A DNA stretch of 5,275 nt from Thermoleophilaceae bacterium. Its GTDB lineage: Bacteria; Actinomycetota; Thermoleophilia; Solirubrobacterales; Thermoleophilaceae. The stretch lies in NCBI GenBank assembly GCA_013811765.1, contig JACCUO010000002.1:1-5275 (forward strand), given 5' to 3'. A model generated the notes under the pieces. The model was not told the origin of the DNA. It was given only the letters and a program-made list of their open reading frames with translations, and ran no database searches. Each line of letters opens with the position of its first letter. Position 1 is the stretch's first letter. Positions 1 to 5,275 of the stretch are shown piece by piece. A program made the position numbers and the translations under genes.

Positions 1-1004
1 TGACGCGCGCATGGAACGAGCTCTTCGTCACGGGAGAGGACACCCCCGCCGGATCGGTGGCGCAGGCGGCTCCCGACCAGGACGCCGCGGGGGGTGGGGT
101 CTTCGCCCGCCTTCGCCAGAACCTCACTAAGACCCGCCGCGCACTTGGCGCCGAGCTTCAGGCCACCATGTTCGAGCGCCTGGACGACGAGGCGTTCGAG
201 CGGCTCGAGGAGGTGCTGATCGCCGCCGACGTGGGAGCCCCGACCACCGCGGCGATCGTGGAGCGGCTCGAGCTGGAGGCGGGCTCGGGCGCGCTCGAGA
301 GTGGCGAGGATCTGACCCGTAGGCTGCGCGAGCTGGTGGCCGAGACCGCCACCGTCGAGGGATCCACGATCGAGATAACGGAGCGCCCGGCCGTGATCCT
401 GGTGGTGGGCGTGAACGGGACGGGCAAGACCACCACCGTGGGCAAGATCGCTTTCCACCTCCAGCGCGAGCTGGGGCTCTCGGTGCTGATCGCCGCCGGG
501 GACACCTTCCGGGCGGCGGCTGCGGAGCAGCTCGAGGTGTGGGCGGAGCGGGCAGGGTGTGAGCTGGTGCGAGGAGCCGAGGGGTCGGATCCCGCGGCTG
601 TCGTATTCGACGCCCTCGAGGCCGCGATCGCAAGGGGCCGCGACGTCGTGATCTGCGACACCGCGGGACGCCTGCACACCCAGCAGCCCCTGATGGAGGA
701 GCTCGGGAAGGTGCGCAAGGTGATCGCGCGCAGGATCCCGGGCGCGCCGCACGAGACGCTTCTCACGATCGATGCCACGACGGGTCAGAACGGCCTGCGC
801 CAGGCCATGCTCTTCCGCGAGGTTGTGGATGTGGGAGGGATCGCGCTCACCAAGCTCGATGGCACCGCCAAGGGAGGGATTGCGCTTGCCATCGCCCAGG
901 AGCTCGGCGTGCCGGTGAAGCTGATCGGCATCGGGGAGACAGCCGAGGACCTGCGACCGTTTGACCCCCAGGACTTCGCGCGGGCCATCTTCGAGGAGGA
1001 CTGA
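1..1004 (+). CDS. ftsY: Signal recognition particle receptor FtsY (5' end at window edge)
   Basis: FtsY is the membrane-associated SRP receptor GTPase; it pairs with Ffh to hand ribosome–nascent chain complexes to the Sec translocon. Numbering from the in-frame GTG at 57, a helical N domain (about residues 15–95) precedes the G domain: P-loop GVNGTGKTTT at 118–127, DTFRAAA at 149–155, DTAGR at 201–205, TKLD at 265–268, GIGE at 291–294. The C-terminus DLRPFDPQDFARAIF (298–312) is the family's usual ending. There is almost no acidic A domain, so this is a compact NG-type FtsY. The start is probably not GTG 57: the nearest purine-rich Shine–Dalgarno candidate (32–40) lies 16 bases away, and the frame is open back to base 3, reading TRAWNELFVTGEDTPAGS. 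Bases 1–2 are TG, so an ATG or GTG start beginning one base before the window would give 334 residues. Identity is certain; the start is inferred. Confidence 0.96.
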   Translation, partial: TRAWNELFVTGEDTPAGSVAQAAPDQDAAGGGVFARLRQNLTKTRRALGAELQATMFERLDDEAFERLEEVLIAADVGAPTTAAIVERLELEAGSGALESGEDLTRRLRELVAETATVEGSTIEITERPAVILVVGVNGTGKTTTVGKIAFHLQRELGLSVLIAAGDTFRAAAAEQLEVWAERAGCELVRGAEGSDPAAVVFDALEAAIARGRDVVICDTAGRLHTQQPLMEELGKVRKVIARRIPGAPHETLLTIDATTGQNGLRQAMLFREVVDVGGIALTKLDGTAKGGIALAIAQELGVPVKLIGIGETAEDLRPFDPQDFARAIFEED

Positions 1005-1016
1005 TGCCGGTCGGAA

Positions 1017-1022
1017 TAGGAT
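1017..1022 (+). promoter_or_regulatory. Candidate -10 element (TAGGAT) for a leaderless nfeD transcript
   Basis: TAGGAT matches the TANNNT form of a sigma70-type -10 box and ends 6 bases before the nfeD ATG at 1029, which would place the transcription start on or next to the start codon. The GGAGGG at 1023–1028 abuts the ATG with no spacer, so it cannot serve that ATG as a normal Shine–Dalgarno. An AGG at 1018–1020 has acceptable spacing, so conventional initiation on a message read through from ftsY remains possible. No convincing -35 is seen. This is the weakest of the three similar sites in the window. Confidence 0.4.
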
Positions 1023-1028
1023 GGAGGG

Positions 1029-1460
1029 ATGCCTGCCTGGGTTATCTGGATGATCGCGGCGGGCGTGCTGGCCGCAGGGGAGATCTTCAGCCTCTCCTTC
1101 TTCCTCGGCCCGATCGCGATCGCCGCGGTTCTCGCCGCGTTCGCCTCACTTCTGGGCGCGGGCACCGCGGTGCAGATCATCGTGTTCACGCTGGCCTCGG
1201 CGGCATCCCTTGTCGTGCTGCGGCCGATAGCGAGGCGTCACCTGCACACGCCGGCCCAGATTCGCACCGGGACCGCCGCGCTGGTGGGGGAGCGCGCGGT
1301 CGTAGTCGAGCGCGTGGACGGCAACGGGGGCCTCGTGAAGTTGGGCGGCGAGCTATGGACCGCGCGGTCCTATGACGAGGATGAGGAGATGGAGCCCGGC
1401 GCACGGGTGGACGTGATGAAGATCGAGGGCGCCACGGCGCTCGTCTCGGACGCACTCTAG
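1029..1460 (+). CDS. Short NfeD-family membrane protein with C-terminal OB-fold domain
   Basis: A 143-residue protein of the short NfeD type, without the ClpP-like serine protease domain of long NfeD proteins. The N-terminal half is hydrophobic, with probable membrane helices near residues 4–20, 22–42 and 47–65, and an acidic residue (E18) inside the first. Basic residues follow (R65–R70), then a soluble domain (about 80–143) with the glycine/valine pattern of the NfeD OB fold, including GTAALVGERAVV and GLVKLGGELWTA. NfeD proteins are typically encoded beside SPFH/slipin genes and are thought to act with them in membrane microdomains or membrane protein quality control; the next gene, 15 bases downstream, is such a slipin. 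The exact biochemical role is unknown. ATG 1029 is chosen because it opens directly into the first membrane helix. An ATG at 1004 overlapping the ftsY stop (TGATG) is out of frame and gives an arginine-rich shadow protein. Confidence 0.88.
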   Translation: MPAWVIWMIAAGVLAAGEIFSLSFFLGPIAIAAVLAAFASLLGAGTAVQIIVFTLASAASLVVLRPIARRHLHTPAQIRTGTAALVGERAVVVERVDGNGGLVKLGGELWTARSYDEDEEMEPGARVDVMKIEGATALVSDAL

Positions 1461-1468
1461 GAGGAGGA
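1461..1468 (+). promoter_or_regulatory. Strong ribosome binding site of the slipin gene
   Basis: GAGGAGGA follows the nfeD stop codon (1458–1460) immediately and ends 7 bases before the slipin ATG at 1476. This is a near-ideal Shine–Dalgarno. It fixes the slipin start, and its contact with the nfeD stop suggests co-translation of the two genes from one message. Confidence 0.85.
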
Positions 1469-1475
1469 CAGACAA

Positions 1476-2387
1476 ATGGCCGGACTGATCGTGCTCATAG
1501 TCATCGCCGCCGTCGTGTTGCTCACGATCGCGCAGGGTGTCCGGATCGTGCCCCAGGCGCGTGCCGGCATCGTCGAGCGGCTCGGCCGCTATCACCGGAC
1601 CCTCGATCCGGGCCTCGCGATCGTGGTGCCATACGTCGACCGCGTGAAGCCCCTCCTCGACATGCGGGAGACGGTGGTGTCCTTTCCGCCGCAGCCGGTG
1701 ATCACCGAGGACAACCTCACGATCCAGATCGACACGGTCATCTACTTCCAGGTCACCGACCCCAAGGCCGCGACCTATGAGATCGCCGACTACCTCTCGG
1801 CGATCGAGCAGCTCACGACCACCACGCTGCGCAACGTGATCGGCGGCATGAACCTGGAGGAGACGCTGACCTCGCGCGACAAGGTCAGCACCGCGCTCCG
1901 GGTGGTGCTCGACGAGGCCACCGGCAAGTGGGGCATCCGCGTGAACCGCGTCGAGCTGAAGGCGGTGGACCCGCCGCCCTCGATCCAGGAGGCGATGGAG
2001 AAGCAGATGCGCGCGGAGCGCGACCGCCGGGCGGCCATCCTCACCGCGGAGGGCGTCAAGCAGTCCCAGATCCTCACCGCCGAGGGAGAGAAGCAGAGCT
2101 CGATCCTGCGGGCTGAGGGCCAGCGCGAGGCCCAGATCCTCTCGGCCGAGGGCCAGTCGAAGGCGATCGAGACGGTCTTCGACGCGATCCACCGCGGCGA
2201 TCCCGACCCGAAGCTGCTGGCTTACCAGTACCTGCAGATGCTGCCGCAGATCGCGCAGGGCGACTCGAACAAGATCTGGATCATCCCGAGCGAGTTCACC
2301 CAGGCGCTCGGCAAGGCGGGCTCGATGTTGCAGGAAGGTGGTGGGCCCCCGAAGGAGCCGCCGCCACCCCCCGCCCGGCCGCAGTAG
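1476..2387 (+). CDS. SPFH/Band 7 family protein (paraslipin, QmcA/stomatin-like)
   Basis: A 303-residue membrane-anchored scaffold protein of the SPFH (stomatin/prohibitin/flotillin/HflK-C) family. One N-terminal membrane helix (about residues 3–20) leads into the SPFH domain (about 22–175), with family signatures VPQARAGIVERLGRYHRTL (25–43), PGLAIVVPYVDRV (45–57) and the segment PPPSIQEAMEKQMRAERDRR (166–185). A helical region of 11-residue repeats follows (177–231), then a helical segment (232–285) containing LLAYQYLQMLP, and a proline-rich tail (289–303). Family members form large oligomeric cages or rings that organise membrane proteins, often proteases or channels, and are commonly paired with NfeD as here. 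The length is normal for paraslipins. The actual client is unknown; nearness to ftsY and ffh would fit a role in membrane protein biogenesis, but that is inference from position only. Confidence 0.93.
   Translation: MAGLIVLIVIAAVVLLTIAQGVRIVPQARAGIVERLGRYHRTLDPGLAIVVPYVDRVKPLLDMRETVVSFPPQPVITEDNLTIQIDTVIYFQVTDPKAATYEIADYLSAIEQLTTTTLRNVIGGMNLEETLTSRDKVSTALRVVLDEATGKWGIRVNRVELKAVDPPPSIQEAMEKQMRAERDRRAAILTAEGVKQSQILTAEGEKQSSILRAEGQREAQILSAEGQSKAIETVFDAIHRGDPDPKLLAYQYLQMLPQIAQGDSNKIWIIPSEFTQALGKAGSMLQEGGGPPKEPPPPPARPQ
2037..2168 (+). repeat. Four tandem 33-nt / 11-residue repeats in the slipin coiled coil
   Basis: Four consecutive units begin with ATCCT and encode ILTAEGVKQSQ, ILTAEGEKQSS, ILRAEGQREAQ and ILSAEGQSKAI (residues 188–231). 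The preceding QMRAERDRRAA (177–187) is a degenerate fifth unit in register. An 11-residue period equals three helical turns and is typical of the hendecad coiled coil in SPFH proteins. Silent differences between units show an old, protein-level repeat rather than a recent DNA duplication. Confidence 0.85.
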
Positions 2388-2424
2388 GGATTCGCGGATA
2401 GTGGTGGCCGTGCCGTTCCCCCGC

Positions 2425-2430
2425 TAGCCT
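2425..2430 (+). promoter_or_regulatory. Candidate -10 element (TAGCCT) for a leaderless ffh transcript
   Basis: In the 50-base gap after the slipin gene, TAGCCT (TANNNT form) ends exactly 7 bases before the ffh ATG at 2438. This spacing puts transcription initiation at about the A of the ATG. No purine-rich Shine–Dalgarno occurs in the preceding 20 bases (the stretch is C/T-rich), so leaderless translation explains the start better than a ribosome binding site. The expected -35 position (around 2401–2407) has no good TTG match. Confidence 0.6.
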
Positions 2431-2437
2431 CACGCTG

Positions 2438-3766
<1,329 letters not shown>

Positions 3767-3805
3767 GCGCGCAGCGTCAGGGCAGGAGCGCCGGGGCGAT
3801 CGAAT

Positions 3806-3824
3806 CTGCGGCGGGAAGCCGCAG
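3806..3824 (+). other. 7-bp inverted repeat between ffh and rpsP, upstream of the rpsP -10
   Basis: CTGCGGC (3806–3812) and GCCGCAG (3818–3824) form a perfect GC-rich stem with the 5-base loop GGGAA. It lies in the 75-base ffh–rpsP gap and ends 4 bases before the putative rpsP -10 box, so it covers the region from about -36 to -18. It could be a terminator stem for ffh transcripts, although a C/T-rich stretch rather than a T run follows, or a protein-binding operator of the rpsP promoter. Only the symmetry is directly seen. Confidence 0.5.
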
Positions 3825-3828
3825 GGGG

Positions 3829-3834
3829 TACTCT
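3829..3834 (+). promoter_or_regulatory. Candidate -10 element (TACTCT) for a leaderless rpsP transcript
   Basis: TACTCT (TANNNT form) ends exactly 7 bases before the rpsP ATG at 3842, the same geometry as at ffh. The intervening bases are pyrimidine-rich (CTCTCGA), with no Shine–Dalgarno at a usable distance; GCAGGGGG at 3821–3828 is 13 or more bases away. This would be the promoter of the rpsP–khpA–rimM–trmD unit. The -35 region is occupied by the inverted repeat at 3806–3824 and shows no TTGACA-like match. Confidence 0.6.
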
Positions 3835-3841
3835 CTCTCGA

Positions 3842-4321
3842 ATGTCAGTCCGAGTCCGGCTCACGCGAGTGGGCAGCAAGAAGAACGCGATGTGGCGCGT
3901 GGTGGTCGCTGACCAGCGCTCGCCGCGCGATGGCCGCTTCATCGAGATGATCGGTCATTACAACCCGCAGACCGAGCCATCCCAGATCGTGATCGACCGG
4001 GAGCGCCTCGACCACTGGCTGCGGCTGGGCGCCAGGCCGAGCGACACGGTGAGGAAGCTGATCCGGGCCGAGAACACCCCCGCTGGCGCGACGGCCACCG
4101 TCGGCGTCAAGCCTGAGACGGGGGCCAAGACCCCTCCCCAAGAGGAGAGCGAGGCCGCCTCGGAAGAGGCGGAGGCGAGCGTAAAGGCGCAAGAGCCCGT
4201 TGTGGAGGCAGAGGCCAGCGAGGCCACCGAGGCGTCCGCAGACGAGGACGCCCCGGCCGAGGCCGAGGCGCCGGGGGCAGACGCCGCGGCTGCCGAGCCT
4301 GACGACTCCAAGTCCGGCTGA
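3842..4321 (+). CDS. rpsP: 30S ribosomal protein S16 with long acidic C-terminal extension
   Basis: S16 is an early-assembling small-subunit protein that binds the 5' domain of 16S rRNA. Residues 1–78 are a complete S16 core: [20 protein letters not shown] at the start, then [22 protein letters not shown] and, near the end, [16 protein letters not shown]. coli S16 has about 82 residues; this protein has 159. The extra 80 residues are low-complexity and dominated by Ala, Glu, Asp and Pro, with only a few lysines (K90, K96, K115, K157), so the tail should be disordered and strongly acidic, opposite in charge to the rRNA-binding core. Tailed S16 proteins are known in actinobacteria. The tail stays in frame with no break, and codon use looks like the neighbours. 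It is first in a packed unit of translation-related genes. The start at 3842 is fixed by conservation of the first residues. Confidence 0.97.
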   Translation: MSVRVRLTRVGSKKNAMWRVVVADQRSPRDGRFIEMIGHYNPQTEPSQIVIDRERLDHWLRLGARPSDTVRKLIRAENTPAGATATVGVKPETGAKTPPQEESEAASEEAEASVKAQEPVVEAEASEATEASADEDAPAEAEAPGADAAAAEPDDSKSG

Positions 4322-4343
4322 CCCCGGAGTCAGGACGGGGCGG

Positions 4344-4583
4344 ATGGAGGACCTGCTCGCCTATCTGGCTCGCGCGCTGGTGGACGAGCCCGACCAGGTC
4401 GAGGTCGACTCCTTCGAGGAGGACGACGGCACGATCGTCCTCGAGCTGCGGGTGGCGCCCGAGGACACGGGCAAGGTGATCGGCCGCGGAGGAAGGACGG
4501 TTGCCGCGCTGCGCACCGTGGTGAAGGCCTCGTCGGTCAAGGAGAACCGCCGGGTGCTCGTTGACGTCGTCGACGACGACTAG
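4344..4583 (+). CDS. khpA: KH domain RNA-binding protein KhpA
   Basis: A 79-residue single-KH-domain protein of the KhpA (YlqC-like) family, standardly encoded between rpsP and rimM in Gram-positive bacteria. The KH fold occupies nearly the whole chain; the RNA-gripping GxxG loop is in GKVIGRGGRT (residues 43–52), followed by the helix VAALRTVVKASS and the last strand RRVLVDVV. In Firmicutes KhpA dimerises with KhpB/EloR and binds many RNAs, affecting cell elongation and division; the role in actinobacteria is less clear. The start is set at ATG 4344, giving MEDLLAYLARALVDEPDQ, the usual family N-terminus. The frame is open further upstream to an ATG at 4200, but that would overlap rpsP by about 120 bases and add an Arg/Pro-rich artefact. 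AGGA at 4332–4335, 8 bases before the ATG, is a modest Shine–Dalgarno. The gap after rpsP is 22 bases. Confidence 0.94.
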   Translation: MEDLLAYLARALVDEPDQVEVDSFEEDDGTIVLELRVAPEDTGKVIGRGGRTVAALRTVVKASSVKENRRVLVDVVDDD

Positions 4584-4587
4584 GTGA
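4582..4587 (+). promoter_or_regulatory. rimM Shine–Dalgarno (AGGTGA) overlapping the khpA stop
   Basis: AGGTGA begins inside the khpA stop codon (TAG, 4581–4583) and ends 7 bases before the rimM ATG at 4595. Its last three bases are the first three of the hairpin arm at 4585–4593, so ribosome access to this site should depend on whether the hairpin is open. Confidence 0.6.
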
Positions 4588-4605
4588 GTCGGCGATGCCG
4601 ACTCA
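4585..4605 (+). promoter_or_regulatory. 9-bp hairpin enclosing the rimM start codon
   Basis: TGAGTCGGC (4585–4593) and GCCGACTCA (4597–4605) are perfect reverse complements separated only by GAT (4594–4596). The rimM ATG occupies 4595–4597, so its A and T lie in the loop and its G closes the stem. The 5' arm also takes part of the Shine–Dalgarno. In RNA this would hide the initiation region until opened, for instance by a ribosome finishing khpA, whose stop at 4581–4583 is two bases away from the stem. The symmetry is directly seen; the control role is inferred. Confidence 0.6.
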
Positions 4606-5077
4606 GGGGCGCCTGGTCACGGCGGGCCGGGTGGGCCGGCCGCACGGGCTAGACGGGAGCTTCAAAGTCGAACGCCCGGAACACGCGCTCACCATCGGAA
4701 CCGCAGTGGAGGTGGCGGGAATCGAGCGGTTGGTGGAACGGCGAGCCGGCACCGCGGAGCGTCCGCTTGTCCGGCTGGACGGGGTGGGTGACCGCGCGGG
4801 CGCCGAGGCGCTACGTGGCGAGCTCTTGCTCGTAAGGGACGCAGAGGCCCCCGCCAACCAGGCCAAGGAGTGGCTGGCGGCGGACCTCGAGGGATGCCTG
4901 GTGGCGGGGCTGGGCCGCGTGAGGCGTGTGGTCGGGGCGCCCTCCTGCGATCTTTTGGAGCTCGAGGATGGCACGCTCGTACCCATGATCTCGGACGCGG
5001 TCGTGTCGATCGACCTCGCCGAGCGCCGGATCGAGGTGGACCGCCGCTTCCTCGGTCTCGAGGAGGAGCCCGGATGA
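4595..5077 (+). CDS. rimM: Ribosome maturation factor RimM (16S rRNA processing)
   Basis: RimM binds ribosomal protein S19 and the head of the 30S subunit during late assembly of 16S rRNA. The 160-residue protein has both family domains. The N-terminal RimM barrel (about 7–82) begins with the hallmark AGRVGRPHGLDGSFKVE (10–26), and a C-terminal PRC-type barrel (about 92–155) contains EWLAADLEGCLV, APSCDLLELEDGTLVPMIS and the closing VVSIDLAERRIEVD. It is somewhat shorter than E. coli RimM (182), mainly in loops; the PRC domain lacks a few residues between the first strands. ATG 4595 is the only possible start: the frame has a stop at 4562 with no start codon between, and the next GTG falls inside the hallmark motif. 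It lies 11 bases after khpA and overlaps trmD by 4 bases. Its initiation site is embedded in a hairpin. Confidence 0.96.
   Translation: MPTQGRLVTAGRVGRPHGLDGSFKVERPEHALTIGTAVEVAGIERLVERRAGTAERPLVRLDGVGDRAGAEALRGELLLVRDAEAPANQAKEWLAADLEGCLVAGLGRVRRVVGAPSCDLLELEDGTLVPMISDAVVSIDLAERRIEVDRRFLGLEEEPG
5061..5066 (+). promoter_or_regulatory. Ribosome binding site of trmD inside the rimM 3' end
   Basis: AGGAGG lies 7 bases before the trmD ATG at 5074 and at the same time encodes part of the acidic end of RimM (EEEPG). The spacing is ideal, and together with the ATGA stop/start overlap it indicates translational coupling of trmD to rimM. Confidence 0.8.
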
Positions 5078-5275
5078 GGATCGACGTCTTCACGCTGTTC
5101 CCCGACTGGTTCGGCTGGTTCAAAGCCCAGCGGCACGTGCGCAACGCGCTCGAGGTCGGACACGCGCTCGAGGCGGTGGACCTGCGCGCCACCACCCCGC
5201 TCGGCGCGGGCCAGGTGGATGACACCCCCTACGGGGGCGGCGCCGGAATGGTGATCCGCGTCGATGTCGTGGCCG
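5074..5275 (+). CDS. trmD: tRNA (guanine-N1-)-methyltransferase TrmD, N-terminal part (runs off the right edge)
   Basis: TrmD uses S-adenosylmethionine to methylate G37 next to the anticodon, preventing +1 frameshifts. Only 67 codons are present. The N-terminus MRIDVFTLFPDWF is the standard SPOUT-fold beginning, and VDDTPYGGGAGM (48–59) is the conserved TrmD motif. The start overlaps the rimM stop as ATGA (5074–5077) and has AGGAGG at 5061–5066. One oddity: the residues just before the VDD motif read TTPLGAGQ, whereas E. coli has a charged HDRHR-type segment there, so the usual Asp/His/Arg residues are absent. The trefoil-knot cofactor-binding part lies beyond the window. Identity is secure from the start, the motif and the position after rimM; rplS would be the usual next gene. 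Confidence 0.94.
   Translation, partial: MRIDVFTLFPDWFGWFKAQRHVRNALEVGHALEAVDLRATTPLGAGQVDDTPYGGGAGMVIRVDVVA

Noticed and set aside
158..778. Antisense frame of 206 codons opposite ftsY
   Set aside because: Ser/Ala/Arg-rich shadow of a highly conserved GTPase; no homology signature and no promoter or ribosome binding site.
1004..1375. ATG overlapping the ftsY stop (TGATG) opening a 123-codon frame, tempting as a translationally coupled gene
   Set aside because: The product is Arg/Gly-rich with no domain, and it is out of frame with the NfeD protein starting at 1029, which has clear membrane helices and an OB-fold pattern and covers the same DNA.
1353..2192. Long antisense open frame (279 codons) opposite nfeD and slipin
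   Set aside because: It mirrors the slipin coding sequence; its Leu/Asp/Arg/His-rich low-complexity product is typical of reverse-strand frames in GC-rich DNA, and the sense gene is unmistakable.
2338..2382. Possible hairpin at the GC-rich slipin 3' end (GGTGG against CCACC)
   Set aside because: Only about 5 bp pair, there is no T run after it, and the bases are explained by the Gly/Pro-rich protein tail.
4200..4343. Longer khpA start at ATG 4200
   Set aside because: It would overlap rpsP by about 120 bases and add an Arg/Pro-rich out-of-frame reading of the S16 tail; the family N-terminus begins at ATG 4344.
4603..5225. Two long antisense frames opposite rimM and trmD
   Set aside because: Both are Ser/Arg/Pro-rich, overlap each other in different frames, and sit opposite well-recognised proteins.

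Overview
The window is ordinary, densely coded, very GC-rich bacterial chromosome carrying housekeeping genes. All eight genes are on the + strand. It reads as an actinobacterial core region. The gene order rpsP–khpA–rimM–trmD, the S16 protein with a long acidic tail, the Ffh G5 region (ASTGEK followed by a FHPDRM-type segment) and the base composition suggest Actinomycetota. A deep-branching, Thermoleophilia-like lineage is my best guess from memory of these families; no search was possible.

Layout. (1) Bases 1–1004: ftsY, the SRP receptor GTPase; its start codon appears to be cut by the left edge. (2) 1029–1460 and 1476–2387: a short NfeD-type membrane protein followed by an SPFH/paraslipin, a classic two-gene membrane module. 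(3) 2438–3766: ffh, the SRP54 GTPase. (4) 3842–5275: rpsP (ribosomal protein S16), khpA (small KH RNA-binding protein), rimM (16S maturation factor, binds S19) and the first 67 codons of trmD (tRNA m1G37 methyltransferase), tightly packed, ending in an ATGA overlap. No tRNA, rRNA, mobile element, CRISPR array or phage gene is visible, and no gap exceeds about 75 bases.

How the genes work together. FtsY and Ffh are the two partner GTPases of co-translational membrane targeting, here separated only by the NfeD/slipin pair. The second block serves ribosome assembly and tRNA modification. The whole window is therefore about making ribosomes and delivering their products to the membrane.

Expression signals. 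Two kinds of gene start are visible. nfeD, ffh and rpsP have no usable Shine–Dalgarno but carry a TANNNT hexamer ending 6–7 bases before the ATG, the geometry expected for leaderless transcripts. Slipin, rimM, trmD and (more weakly) khpA have Shine–Dalgarno sequences and lie inside transcription units. This suggests three promoters, heading nfeD–slipin, ffh, and rpsP–khpA–rimM–trmD. The most striking local structure is a perfect 9-bp hairpin (4585–4605) holding the rimM start codon in its loop, which suggests translational coupling to khpA. No undescribed multi-gene system is evident.
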